NCBI RefSeq assembly: GCF_042139015.1
Contig: NZ_JBHIKY010000002.1
Coordinates: forward strand, 62,001-126,000
Direction: 5' to 3'
Source of the DNA: JBHIKY01 sp042139015
GTDB taxonomy: Bacteria > Bacillota > Bacilli > Bacillales > Marinococcaceae
Length of the DNA: 64,000 nucleotides
The notes beneath the pieces are model-generated. The model was not told the origin of the DNA and did not search any database. It worked only from the letters and a program-made list of their open reading frames with translations. The first letter of the stretch is position 1; every line of letters starts with the position of its first letter. This document shows, in pieces, positions 8,202 to 17,316 of this stretch. Both the position numbers and the translations under genes were made by a program.

Positions 8202-8711
8202 TTATAAAACTTTTTCCCCTCTATGGACGATTCTAATAGACAGAGTCGAATCCTCCGGGTCAAATTCTATTGTTCTGCCTTTGCTGCCTCCTGTATCCTC
8301 TCCCTCCAGCCGGACGCGGTGCAGGGCCAGGATTTTTTTCACCGCCTCCGCATTTCTCGGACCGATCCGCATCATTTCTGAAGTATGCGAAGAAGCCGCA
8401 AACATCTGGGCGCCCCCTGCCATTTTTGCTGTAAGCTGGTAAGAACGGAGCCCCAGATGTTGAAAATAAGTAAACATGTCTTCAAGTGCCGAATCTGCGA
8501 ATTTAGCACGATTCCATTCTTTTTGTCTCGCCATCGAAGAATCAGGGAGCATTATATGTGCCAGTGCTGCAATTTTTCTTCGTTTTTCGTACACTACTAC
8601 TCCAATACATGAACCGAGTCCGGAGGTCCGCAGTGTATCTGGTGCAGCTGTCGATTTCCAGTCCGCCATCCCTACTTTTACGATCTGGCCTTTCTGCATT
8701 TGTTTATTCAT
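8202..8711 (-). CDS. cheD: Chemoreceptor glutamine deamidase CheD
   Basis: CheD, 169 aa, deamidates glutamines on chemoreceptors and in Bacillus also binds CheC and stimulates its phosphatase activity. The catalytic Cys motif is visible as TSGLGSCIGVVVYE and the catalytic His as LAHIMLPDS; the KMAGGAQMF block is also conserved. The ATG is preceded by TAGGAG and lies inside the end of cheC (8-bp overlap), so the pair is translationally coupled. A TTG directly before the ATG is a less likely start. Confidence 0.95.
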   Translation of the reverse strand: MNKQMQKGQIVKVGMADWKSTAAPDTLRTSGLGSCIGVVVYEKRRKIAALAHIMLPDSSMARQKEWNRAKFADSALEDMFTYFQHLGLRSYQLTAKMAGGAQMFAASSHTSEMMRIGPRNAEAVKKILALHRVRLEGEDTGGSKGRTIEFDPEDSTLSIRIVHRGEKVL

Positions 8712-9345
8712 CAATCTGGACTCCTAAAGCAGCAAATATTTTGTGAAAAGAATCTGGATCGGGCAGGAGAAAAAATTGACCAAAGACCGATCCTCTCTGC
8801 CTGCCTTCTTCTCTAACCTCCGTATCAATAATAATGGCGTAATCTGCAAAAGCAGACAGTTCAGCCAACCCTGCCCCTACGAGAGCACCTGCCATATCGA
8901 CTGCCATAGCGGGGACTGAAGGCTGCATGTTAATATTTGTGAAATCTGACAAGGCGGATAAATAAGATCCAGCTAAAATGTTACCAAGCTCCTGCAGTGC
9001 GGACACGGCCAGATCATCCTCATAAATTTCCCACTGCTTTCCTGCGGCCTGTCCTATCATAGCTGCTGCAAGCCGGACTGCTTCCTGTTCCGGGATAATC
9101 AAAAACATTGTGCCTGGAGCCTCTCCGTAAATTCGCAGAAATGTAGCAGCAACAATTTTTTCTTCTCCTCCCGCCAGTTTTGTTATTTCCTCAAATTCCA
9201 CTATCCTCACTGAAGGAACTGACATATCAATTTTTCTATTAAGCAGACTTGATAATGCTGTGGCTGCATTTCCGGCTCCTATATTTCCTGCTTCCTTCAG
9301 CACATCAAGATAAAAGGGGGAGAAATTTTTCAAATTTGTCATCAT
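8704..9345 (-). CDS. cheC: CheY-P phosphatase CheC
   Basis: CheC, 213 aa, removes phosphate from CheY-P and controls adaptation with CheD. Both pseudo-symmetric active sites are visible: EAGNIGAGNAATALSSL near residue 17 and the second ELGNILAGSYLSALSDF near residue 115. Each keeps the E-x2-N signature with a downstream Pro (MSVPSV and MQPSVP). The start chosen is the ATG with AAAGGTG upstream. It follows the cheB stop by only 13 bp. In B. subtilis cheA and cheW lie at this junction, and here they do not. Confidence 0.95.
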   Translation of the reverse strand: MMTNLKNFSPFYLDVLKEAGNIGAGNAATALSSLLNRKIDMSVPSVRIVEFEEITKLAGGEEKIVAATFLRIYGEAPGTMFLIIPEQEAVRLAAAMIGQAAGKQWEIYEDDLAVSALQELGNILAGSYLSALSDFTNINMQPSVPAMAVDMAGALVGAGLAELSAFADYAIIIDTEVREEGRQRGSVFGQFFLLPDPDSFHKIFAALGVQIDE

Positions 9346-9358
9346 TGTCCACACCTTT

Positions 9359-10402
9359 CTAATCCTTTTTGAAATAATGATTTATAAAAGGAGCTATTTC
9401 ATGAAGACGCAGACTGATATCGGCTCCTGCTTCTTCTCTGGCAGCTTTTGGCATCCCATACACTACTGCGGTTTCTCTTGATTCAGAAATACTTATGCTT
9501 GTCCTCTCTGCTTTGATACGTATCAGTCCTTCTTTCCCATCACTTCCCATACCGGTTAAAACAACTGCCACCACACCCCAGTTTTTGAGTGAAGAGAGCG
9601 AGGAGAAAAGTACATCAACAGAAGGACGGTGACCGTTTACCGGCATATCTTCTGTCACCTTCGTTACCAGCGCTGAGCCCATGTTTATGATACGAAGATG
9701 TTTCCCCCCGGGAGCTATATATGCCGTACCTTTTTGAATAATTTCCGCATCGGAAGCTTCTTTCACAATGATGCTGCTCAGTTGATTAAGTCGTTCTGCC
9801 AGCGAGCGTGTAAAAGTCGACGGCATGTGCTGTACGATAACGATCGGGGCATCAACATGGGTATCCAATAATGGAAGGATGTGCTGTAACGCTTTTGGTC
9901 CGCCTGTTGAAGTGCCGATCGCAATTATTCTGTTCGCAGGCAGAACCACTTCCTCAAATACAATAGGCTCAATATTTTGACGATGTATGATATTTGCAGA
10001 GGATAGGTTCGCCCCTGAAGCGGCACGCAGCTTCGCGGTCAGTTCTTTTTTTATTTTGTAAAGATCCGGTGAGAACGACCCAGATGGCTTTGCAATAACA
10101 TCCACCGCTCCAATTTCCAACGCCCGGAGAGTGTGCCGGGCTCCTTCACTGGTAAGAGAGCTGACCATCACGACCGGAATTCTAAATGTATTCATGATTG
10201 CCTGTAACGTTTCAATTCCATTTAACTTCGGCATTTCAACATCAAGAGTGATGACATCCACAGTAATAATTTCAAGCTTCAGCAGTGCATCTCTGCCGTT
10301 ACGGGCAGTGGCGGCAACTGTCATATCAGGTTGTTCTTCAATGAAATCCGTCAGCAGTTTTCTCATGAATGCAGAGTCATCAACAACCAGTACCCGGATC
10401 AT
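9359..10402 (-). CDS. cheB: Chemotaxis response regulator methylesterase CheB
   Basis: The 347-aa protein has an N-terminal receiver domain with acidic pocket VVDDSAF and phosphoacceptor Asp54 in ITLDVEMPKLNG. A linker leads to the C-terminal methylesterase domain with catalytic Ser in IAIGTSTGGPKAL, His in VQHMPSTFTR and Asp in VVLTGMGSDGKEG. It demethylates (and deamidates) chemoreceptor glutamyl residues once phosphorylated by CheA. Its start overlaps the flhG stop by 4 bp (ATGA). No cheA follows, so the phosphodonor kinase must be encoded elsewhere. Confidence 0.96.
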   Translation of the reverse strand: MIRVLVVDDSAFMRKLLTDFIEEQPDMTVAATARNGRDALLKLEIITVDVITLDVEMPKLNGIETLQAIMNTFRIPVVMVSSLTSEGARHTLRALEIGAVDVIAKPSGSFSPDLYKIKKELTAKLRAASGANLSSANIIHRQNIEPIVFEEVVLPANRIIAIGTSTGGPKALQHILPLLDTHVDAPIVIVQHMPSTFTRSLAERLNQLSSIIVKEASDAEIIQKGTAYIAPGGKHLRIINMGSALVTKVTEDMPVNGHRPSVDVLFSSLSSLKNWGVVAVVLTGMGSDGKEGLIRIKAERTSISISESRETAVVYGMPKAAREEAGADISLRLHEIAPFINHYFKKD

Positions 10403-11271
10403 CCTCCCCGCCTCCGTTGAAAAATAGATTTTATTTGATTTATAAATTGTGGAAACCCGGATGGCTGAACCGGACGTTCCTGGCCAAGATACCGGGCTGT
10501 AAAACTGCGGACTGCAAGAGAAGCTTCACTGCCCGGTGCATCCAGATAAAATGGCTTCTGTTTTTTTACGGAAAGAAGCACTGCCTTGTCAGACAGAACA
10601 GATCCAAGTATCGTAATTTTTTTCATTAGAAATTTTTCTGAAACTCTCTGGAAGTTTTCCGCTGTGCTGTTGCCTTCCAGTTTTGTTTCTGCTTTATTTA
10701 CAATGAGCGAACAGGGAAGGGAGACATCCTTTTTATGAATGTGCTTTAGCATCGCATAAGCATCCATCATCGCCGGTGGTTCCGGCGTGGTGATCATGAT
10801 TGTTTCATTCGCTGAGAGAATAAAACGAAGACTCTCTTCCGATACTCCAGCCCCCATATCAAATAAAATAAAATCATAATGGCCGTACAATCTTGCCAGC
10901 TGCCCGCTGAATCGCTCTTGGTTATCCTCTGTCATCGCAAAAAGCTCAGCCAGCCCCGATCCTCCAGGAACGAGGTCGACACCGCCGGGTCCTTCCGCTA
11001 AAATATCCCAGATAGACACTTCTTCTTCCACCATATCAAGCAGAGTTCTATCGGGGCTTATCCCCATTAAAATATCAAGATTTGCCATCCCAATATCCAA
11101 ATCAAAAATCATTACTTTTTTTCCTTGTTCACTTAATGCGAGCGCAAAATTTAAAGTGATATTGGATTTTCCCACTCCCCCTTTTCCGCTGATTACTGCA
11201 ATGATTCGCGCGGAGCGCCGAGAATAATGAAGCGCTTTTTCTTTTCTAAGGTTTTCTGCCTGATCATTCAT
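10399..11271 (-). CDS. flhG: MinD-like ATPase FlhG (YlxH), flagellar number regulator
   Basis: ParA/MinD-family ATPase of 290 aa. The deviant Walker A motif reads VISGKGGVGKSNITLNFALA and the Walker B region FDLDIGMANLDILMG. FlhG controls number and spacing of flagella and stimulates FlhF GTPase through its N-terminal activator segment, here basic (KEKALHYSRRSARI). Two ATGs are available; the second was chosen because AAGGAG lies seven bases before it. It overlaps the end of flhF by 8 bp. Membrane binding would use a C-terminal amphipathic helix, consistent with the tail FPQFINQIKSIFQRR. Confidence 0.94.
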   Translation of the reverse strand: MNDQAENLRKEKALHYSRRSARIIAVISGKGGVGKSNITLNFALALSEQGKKVMIFDLDIGMANLDILMGISPDRTLLDMVEEEVSIWDILAEGPGGVDLVPGGSGLAELFAMTEDNQERFSGQLARLYGHYDFILFDMGAGVSEESLRFILSANETIMITTPEPPAMMDAYAMLKHIHKKDVSLPCSLIVNKAETKLEGNSTAENFQRVSEKFLMKKITILGSVLSDKAVLLSVKKQKPFYLDAPGSEASLAVRSFTARYLGQERPVQPSGFPQFINQIKSIFQRRRGG

Positions 11272-12412
11272 CTGCATACTCCTTCATTACCCATCCGGTA
11301 ATTGTCTTTGGAGCCGGACTGATCATGTCATCAGGCACATTTTGACCATTTGTTACGTAAGCAATTCCGGTATTCCCCTCGCTGATCATGTTAATCATCG
11401 CTCCGTAATAAGATGTTTCATCTTTTTTTGTAAAGATAAATCGATCAATCGGCATCATGGAAAATTGTTCGAAAATTTTCTTCATGTCCTGGTATTTTGA
11501 AGTTAATGATAATACGAGATATGTTTCCATATCATCATCAAAATCGATGACTTTACGAAGCTCTTCGACATAAAGCCTGTTTAAAAAATTTCTTCCTGCA
11601 GAATCGACTAGAATTAAATCGACATTGATGAATTTTTCTTTTGCCTGTTTAAAATCTTCGATGGAGTAGGCTACTTCAAGCGGAATATCCAAAATCCTGG
11701 CGTATGTTTTTAGTTGTTCAACTGCAGCAATTCGATACGTATCTGTCGTAATAAATGCTACAGTTTTTTTCAGTTCCAGGTGATAGTAAGCGGCTATTTT
11801 GGCCAATGTGGTCGTCTTGCCCACCCCTGTCGGACCTATTAAATTAATAATTTTTTTTGGGTCAGTGGACGGACCGTGTTCCACGCTGGAAATTTCTTTA
11901 TTTATATAGTCTTCGGCCCATTGAAATACTTCCTGCTCCGCTTCTTTCTCCTCATGCTGGTACCATTGCCTGATTAAATAGCCTGCCAGCTTCTGCCGGA
12001 TCGGTGCGGCCACCTCCTGATTTTTCAACTTTTGATCAATCAGCTGTAAAGCCTGAGGATATTCGGGCTGATTCGTACTGCTGCTTTCGACAAGAGTCTT
12101 GATTTGATTTTTAATGTCTTGAAGCTCTTTCGCCTCAGGTGCAGGGGTCTGTGAAACCTGATTGTTCCGGGCATCAGCCCCATAAACGGCTTCCTGTTTT
12201 TGTTCTGGGGACGAATGGCCGGCAGACAGACGACGCTGCTGGGTTTCATCAACGGCAGCTATTACTTCCATGCTTTTTTTTGTGAACCATCCGAACATAC
12301 CGCCAGTATTAACAGATCTGGAATTTAAAATTACTGCCTGTTCTCCAAGTTCATCTCTAATTTTTTTCATTGCTTCAGGCATATCTTTCGCCGTGAATTT
12401 TTTCACCTTCAT
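11264..12412 (-). CDS. flhF: SRP-family GTPase FlhF, flagellar placement
   Basis: Third SRP GTPase, 382 aa, that marks where flagella are built. The N-terminal basic B domain (MKVKKFTAKDMPEAMKKIR) is followed by a variable Gln-rich linker, then the N and G domains with GPTGVGKTTTLAKIAAYY (P-loop), TDTYRIAAVEQLKTYA and LVDSAGRN. Length is close to other Bacillus FlhF proteins. It overlaps flhA by 4 bp (ATGA) upstream and flhG downstream, so the placement pair is expressed directly with the export gate. Confidence 0.96.
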   Translation of the reverse strand: MKVKKFTAKDMPEAMKKIRDELGEQAVILNSRSVNTGGMFGWFTKKSMEVIAAVDETQQRRLSAGHSSPEQKQEAVYGADARNNQVSQTPAPEAKELQDIKNQIKTLVESSSTNQPEYPQALQLIDQKLKNQEVAAPIRQKLAGYLIRQWYQHEEKEAEQEVFQWAEDYINKEISSVEHGPSTDPKKIINLIGPTGVGKTTTLAKIAAYYHLELKKTVAFITTDTYRIAAVEQLKTYARILDIPLEVAYSIEDFKQAKEKFINVDLILVDSAGRNFLNRLYVEELRKVIDFDDDMETYLVLSLTSKYQDMKKIFEQFSMMPIDRFIFTKKDETSYYGAMINMISEGNTGIAYVTNGQNVPDDMISPAPKTITGWVMKEYADE

Positions 12413-14448
12413 TCTGCATTCACCACTCCTACGCTTTGTACTTCAACATCAGGTTCTAATTCGTTGTAGGATATAACAGACACCTGCGGAAAAAATTTCT
12501 CGATCAGCTGGCGGAGATACATCCGGACAGCCGGAGAACAGAGAAGAATCGGAGACTGCCCCATTTCGGAAATGCGTTCTGCTTCTCTTCCAATTTTATC
12601 GATCAATGACTGCGAGTCCTTTGGATTCATCGCCAGATAATTACCGTGTTCGGTCTGCTGCACTGCATCCGCCACTTGTTTTTCAGCTGATCCGCTTACT
12701 GTGACAACATACAGCGGCTCTCCAGGAGCAGATACCTGTTTTGTTATTTGCCTTGCCAGGGCCTGCCTGACATACTCTGTCACAAGATTCATATCTTTCG
12801 TCATTGGGCCAAATTCAGCCAGAGTTTCAAATATAGTCGGCAGGTTTCTGATAGATACTTTCTCTTTCAAAAGATTGGAGAGCACCTTCTGTATTTCTCC
12901 CAGACTCAATGGATTCGGGGTGACTTCCTCGACGAGTGTCGGGTAAGTTTCCTTTAAATGTTCGACAAGCTGCTTCGTTTCCTCTCGGCCAAGAAGTTCG
13001 TGGGCGTGAGCTTTGATCACCTCCGTCAGGTGAGTGGAAACAACAGAAGGCGGGTCCACAACGGTGTAACCGGCAAGCTCAGCATGCTCTTTCGTTTCCT
13101 CACCGATCCAGATTGCCGGGAGTCCAAATGCAGGCTCTGTGGTTTCGATACCACTTATCGAATCGTCATCGACACCTGGGCTCATTGCCATATAGTGATC
13201 AAGCAGGAGCTCGCCATGGGAAACCTCATTTCCCTTCAGTTTGATTACATATTCATTCGGCTGAAGCTGAATATTATCGCGTATCCGGATTACAGGTACT
13301 ATCATGCCCATTTCCAAAGCGAGCTGCCTGCGGATCATCACTACTCTGTCAAGCAGATCGCCGCCCTGGTTCGCATCAGCCAGCGGGATAAGACCATAGC
13401 CGAATTCAAATTCGACAGGATCTATTGTTAACAGACTCACTACGTTCTCAGGGGATTTCATATCCTCTCCGCTGTCTTCAGATTCTGTTACTTCCTTTTC
13501 AATATCGCGTGTCTGCTGCTCGGTACGCCTGATCATTAATCCGACAAGTGTGATAAGCGCAGCAATGATTGCAGTCAGAATAATAGTGATCGGAGTAAAA
13601 ACACCAAGGAAGAATATCGCCCCGGCAGCAACAAACAGCATCGTTGGAAACGCAAACAGCTGCTTTGTAATATCATGTCCGAGATTTCCTTCAGAAGCCG
13701 CTCTCGTTACGATTATCCCTGTGGCCGTCGATACGAGAAGCGCAGGAATCTGACTGACGAGACCATCTCCGACAGTGAGCAGAGTGTAAGTGTTTGCAGC
13801 CGTTCCAACATCCATGGCATGTTCGGTCATGCCAATTACTATTCCAAAAATCATATTGATGATAACAATAACAATCCCGGCAATAGCATCTCCTTTTACA
13901 AATTTGCTCGCTCCGTCCATGGAACCATAAAAGTCAGCTTCCCTCTCAATTTTTTCCCGGCGGTCTTTTGCCTCCTGCTCTGAGATCATCCCGGCGTTTA
14001 AATCTGCATCGATACTCATTTGTTTACCCGGCATCGCATCGAGGGTAAATCGTGCTCCTACTTCTGACACACGCTCCGCCCCTTTTACAATGACGACGAA
14101 TTGAATAATGATTAAAATAAGAAAAACCACAAACCCGACGAGCGCGCTCCCCTGGATAACAAAATTTCCAAACGTTTCGATAACATTTCCTGCCTCAGCA
14201 TTTCCGAGAATCGAACGGGTAGTAGAAACGTTCAGTCCGAGACGAAACAAGGTCACAAGCAGCAGAAGTGTTGGAAAAATGGAAAATTCGAGCGGTTCCT
14301 TCGTGTTCATAGATACGAGAATAATGATGAGGGCAAGAGAAATATTAACAATAATAAGAATATCGAGAATAACCGTCGGCAACGGAATAATAAGCATAAT
14401 AACTATCAAAATAACACCAAATAATACTGAAAACTCTCTTGCACCCAT
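12409..14448 (-). CDS. flhA: Flagellar export gate protein FlhA
   Basis: FHIPEP-family protein of 679 aa. About eight membrane helices occupy the first 310 residues, and the cytosolic substrate- and chaperone-docking domain forms the rest. The conserved cytoplasmic loop between helices is visible as GAERVSEVGARFTLDAMPGK. With FlhB and FliPQR it makes the proton-driven export gate. The start has AAAAGGAG upstream. It lies between flhB and flhF in the standard order. Confidence 0.97.
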   Translation of the reverse strand: MGAREFSVLFGVILIVIMLIIPLPTVILDILIIVNISLALIIILVSMNTKEPLEFSIFPTLLLLVTLFRLGLNVSTTRSILGNAEAGNVIETFGNFVIQGSALVGFVVFLILIIIQFVVIVKGAERVSEVGARFTLDAMPGKQMSIDADLNAGMISEQEAKDRREKIEREADFYGSMDGASKFVKGDAIAGIVIVIINMIFGIVIGMTEHAMDVGTAANTYTLLTVGDGLVSQIPALLVSTATGIIVTRAASEGNLGHDITKQLFAFPTMLFVAAGAIFFLGVFTPITIILTAIIAALITLVGLMIRRTEQQTRDIEKEVTESEDSGEDMKSPENVVSLLTIDPVEFEFGYGLIPLADANQGGDLLDRVVMIRRQLALEMGMIVPVIRIRDNIQLQPNEYVIKLKGNEVSHGELLLDHYMAMSPGVDDDSISGIETTEPAFGLPAIWIGEETKEHAELAGYTVVDPPSVVSTHLTEVIKAHAHELLGREETKQLVEHLKETYPTLVEEVTPNPLSLGEIQKVLSNLLKEKVSIRNLPTIFETLAEFGPMTKDMNLVTEYVRQALARQITKQVSAPGEPLYVVTVSGSAEKQVADAVQQTEHGNYLAMNPKDSQSLIDKIGREAERISEMGQSPILLCSPAVRMYLRQLIEKFFPQVSVISYNELEPDVEVQSVGVVNAE

Positions 14449-14480
14449 ATACCTGCTCCTTTTTCGGTCTGAAAGTTACT

Positions 14481-15563
14481 TTACATTAGTTCATTTTTCA
14501 AACGGTACACATACGCGAGAACCTCCGCCACCGCCTTAAATAATTCCTCAGGAACTTCATCCCCGATCTCCGCCTGTGCATACAAAGCCCGGGCGAGCGC
14601 CTTGTTTTCCACTAGGATGACTTCGTGCTGTTTGGCAAGCGTTCGAATACGAAAGGCTACAAAATCAGCACCTTTAGCAGTAATTACAGGAGCTGCCATT
14701 TCACTGTCCTCGTAACGGAGGGCAATCGCAAAATGAGTTGGGTTGGTGATGACGACATCTGCTTTCGGCACCTCCTGCATCATCCTCTGCATAGCCATAT
14801 CCATTTGCTTTTGACGTCTTTTTGACTTAATGAGCGGATCGCCTTCCATTTTTTTATGTTCATCTTTCACATCCTGTTTCGACATCCTAATCTGTTTTTC
14901 ATGATCATATTTTTGATAGATATAATCAGGAATAGCCAGAAAAAGAAGCAGCATTGCCACCGAAACCCCAATAATGCCAGTTAATCGCGCCACCTCGGCA
15001 AAGCCGGTTTCGACACTTTTCTGTGATAAAAATAACAGGGAATCAAGACTGATCCATAGAATCGAAAAAACGAGTATTCCGACGAGTGTTATTTTTAACA
15101 GCGACTTCATTAATTCCACAAGTGCCCGGATTGAAAAAATCCGCTTAAAGCCGCTGATCGGATTAATTTTTTCCAGCTTCATTGCAATTGATTCCGGCGT
15201 ATACTTAAACCCGACCTGCACGGCGGAAGCTCCAAAACCGATAACCATTGCTACGAGCATAATTGGAATGAGAACAAACGTTGATTCAAGTGCGATTTCT
15301 TCAAAAATCGGGATGATAGAAGCTTCATTTACGTCCCATAAAATGTATTCACTGTACACATGCTGAAGCATATCGTGTAAATATTCACCGAGCACCCTCC
15401 CGTAAAAAAACATAAAAAGAAATACAGCCAGCATTACAAGAGCAGTGTTAACATCAGAGCTTTTTGCTACCTGGCCTTTTTGTCTCGCATCCTGTCTTTT
15501 TTTTGGACTTGCTTTTTCCGTTTTTTCCTGGGAAAAATATTGCAGATCCAGACGATATCTCAT
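14481..15563 (-). CDS. flhB: Flagellar export protein and specificity switch FlhB
   Basis: The 360-aa protein has an N-terminal basic stretch (SQEKTEKASPKKRQDARQKG), four membrane helices, and a cytosolic C-terminal domain with the autocleavage site NPTH (VVITNPTHFAIALRYEDSE). Cleavage between N and P switches export from rod/hook to filament substrates. All features expected for a working FlhB are present. Compare the separate FlhB-tail-like gene at 44522-44800, where this site is changed. It lies 6 bp after fliR. Confidence 0.96.
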   Translation of the reverse strand: MRYRLDLQYFSQEKTEKASPKKRQDARQKGQVAKSSDVNTALVMLAVFLFMFFYGRVLGEYLHDMLQHVYSEYILWDVNEASIIPIFEEIALESTFVLIPIMLVAMVIGFGASAVQVGFKYTPESIAMKLEKINPISGFKRIFSIRALVELMKSLLKITLVGILVFSILWISLDSLLFLSQKSVETGFAEVARLTGIIGVSVAMLLLFLAIPDYIYQKYDHEKQIRMSKQDVKDEHKKMEGDPLIKSKRRQKQMDMAMQRMMQEVPKADVVITNPTHFAIALRYEDSEMAAPVITAKGADFVAFRIRTLAKQHEVILVENKALARALYAQAEIGDEVPEELFKAVAEVLAYVYRLKNELM

Positions 15564-15569
15564 GATTTG

Positions 15570-16349
15570 TTATGCTCCTCCCAGCAATGCCATTAATGTC
15601 CTCATGGCAGAGAACGTTTCATCAAATAAATTATCCACAGCCATAAAAAATGCCGGCATACTGATCATCAAAAGCGGGAGCCCGACGAATATTTTCAATG
15701 GCAGACCTACGACAAACACATTCATCTGCGGTACTGCTCTTGACATCATTCCAAGGGCAATATCCACAAGAAATAAACTGCCTACAATAGGAAAGCTCAT
15801 TTGAAAAGCAATCATAAACATTGTGCTGAAGGATTCCAATATATGAACAGCAACAGCCTCGTTGCCAAAGGGCAGGAATACCTGATCCACTGGAATATAT
15901 TCATAGCTGTAATAAATTCCGTCCAGAATGAGGTGATGTCCGTCAATGACAATGAGAAATAATAAAGCAAACGTGTAAAGATACCCTCCGAGCAGCGGGC
16001 TTTGTGCCCCGGTCTGCGGATCAATTACATTTGCCACAAGAAACCCAAACACAATGTCTAAAAACATACCGGCAACCTGGACTGCATAGATGAGAATTGC
16101 TGCAAGAAGCCCAATGCTTAACCCGACAAGCAGTTCCTTAAAAATAAGCAAAAAATATGTACTGTTCATTTCAAGTTCGAGAGGTTCGATAGTAAAAACA
16201 ATAATAAATGCAAAAAACACGCCGAGTCCTACTTTAAACGTTGCCGGAATTGTCCGATATGTAAATAAAGGCATCGTCGTGAAAAAAGCAAGCACGCGGA
16301 CAACCACTAATAAAAATAACGGAAATTGATTGAGCCACTGTAGATCCAT
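15570..16349 (-). CDS. fliR: Flagellar export protein FliR
   Basis: Integral membrane component of the FliPQR core, about 259 aa with around six hydrophobic segments. Conserved blocks include FFTTMPLFTYRTIPATFKVG near the N-terminus and VNVFVVG-type sequence (QMNVFVVGLPLKIFVGL) near the C-terminus. GTG and ATG starts are adjacent; the ATG seven bases after AGGTT was preferred. It begins only 5 bp after fliQ. Confidence 0.95.
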   Translation of the reverse strand: MDLQWLNQFPLFLLVVVRVLAFFTTMPLFTYRTIPATFKVGLGVFFAFIIVFTIEPLELEMNSTYFLLIFKELLVGLSIGLLAAILIYAVQVAGMFLDIVFGFLVANVIDPQTGAQSPLLGGYLYTFALLFLIVIDGHHLILDGIYYSYEYIPVDQVFLPFGNEAVAVHILESFSTMFMIAFQMSFPIVGSLFLVDIALGMMSRAVPQMNVFVVGLPLKIFVGLPLLMISMPAFFMAVDNLFDETFSAMRTLMALLGGA

Positions 16350-16354
16350 CACAA

Positions 16355-16624
16355 CTAACCTATAAACTCATGCAGATTACTGAAAATCTGATAAGTGAAA
16401 TTCACGAGCTGTGACAGCATCCACGGCCCGAATAATACAAGGCAGCCCAGCACGCCGAGAATTTTTGGGATGAACGCCAGAGTCTGCTCCTGAATCTGGG
16501 TGGTGGCTTGAAAAATAGCAACACCAAAGCCCAGCACGAGCGCTACTACCAGAAGTGGACCTGCCACCAAAAAAACTACCCATACACCATTTTCAGCGAG
16601 GCTTATTACTGTTTCCGCAGTCAT
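16355..16624 (-). CDS. fliQ: Flagellar export protein FliQ
   Basis: Small two-helix membrane protein (89 aa, the normal FliQ size) that packs around FliP and FliR in the export gate. The conserved helix-loop-helix reads GFGVAIFQATTQIQEQTLAF, including the QATTQIQEQTL motif typical of FliQ and its type III secretion homologues. AGAAGGTGA lies before the ATG. It is flanked by fliP and fliR in the standard order. Confidence 0.96.
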   Translation of the reverse strand: MTAETVISLAENGVWVVFLVAGPLLVVALVLGFGVAIFQATTQIQEQTLAFIPKILGVLGCLVLFGPWMLSQLVNFTYQIFSNLHEFIG

Positions 16625-16635
16625 TTCATCACCTT

Positions 16636-17316
16636 CTAAAAGCTTATTAGCAAAGACTCAACGATTAAATACCAGCCATCAACAAGAACAAACAGTAAAA
16701 TCTTAAAGGGCAGGGAGATCATGACCGGCGGAAGCATCATCATTCCCATCGACATCAATACACTTGCTACTATCATATCGATAACTAGAAATGGTACAAA
16801 AATTAAAAATCCGATTTGAAATGCTGTTTTTAATTCACTGATCGCAAAGGCTGGAATTAATGCTGTAAGTGGTATATCATTCAGTGTTTCCGGCTGATCC
16901 ATACCGGCGTAGCCCATAAATAGGCTCAAATCCTTTTCTCTCGTATGATCGGCCATAAATTCCTTCATCGGGGCCGCCCCCTGCTCAAATGCCTCTTCCT
17001 GATTCAGTTCTCCATCCAGCAATGGAGTAAGTGCCTGCTCATTCACTTCTGAAAAGACCGGAGCCATGATAAAGAAAGTCATGAATAATGCAAGACTGAT
17101 CAATACCTGATTGGGCGGCATCTGCTGGGTAGCCAGTCCCATTCTTACGAAGGAAAGTACAATTACAATTCTCGTAAAACTCGTCATTAATATTAAAATC
17201 GCTGGAGCAAGCGATAGTATCGTAATTAAAAAAATTAACTGAAGCGTCGTGGACAGAGCTTCCGGATCATCACTTGTCAGCGCTCCCAAATCGAGTCCAG
17301 GTATGAAAAAGATCAT
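16636..17316 (-). CDS. fliP: Flagellar export protein FliP
   Basis: Pore-forming FliP, 226 aa. Four hydrophobic segments are separated by a periplasmic-type loop. The family signatures TSFTRIVIVLSFVRMGLATQ and the later PAFAISELKTAFQIGFLIF block are clear. It starts inside the fliO stop (ATGA overlap), so the two are coupled. The protein begins with a short hydrophobic stretch rather than a long cleavable signal, as is common for Bacillus FliP. Confidence 0.96.
   Translation of the reverse strand: MIFFIPGLDLGALTSDDPEALSTTLQLIFLITILSLAPAILILMTSFTRIVIVLSFVRMGLATQQMPPNQVLISLALFMTFFIMAPVFSEVNEQALTPLLDGELNQEEAFEQGAAPMKEFMADHTREKDLSLFMGYAGMDQPETLNDIPLTALIPAFAISELKTAFQIGFLIFVPFLVIDMIVASVLMSMGMMMLPPVMISLPFKILLFVLVDGWYLIVESLLISF

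Noticed and set aside
13675..13983. Long plus-strand frames opposite flhA, smc, rpsB and other genes
   Set aside because: They lie fully opposite well-identified genes, lack family matches and good ribosome-binding sites, and show the usual shadow composition.
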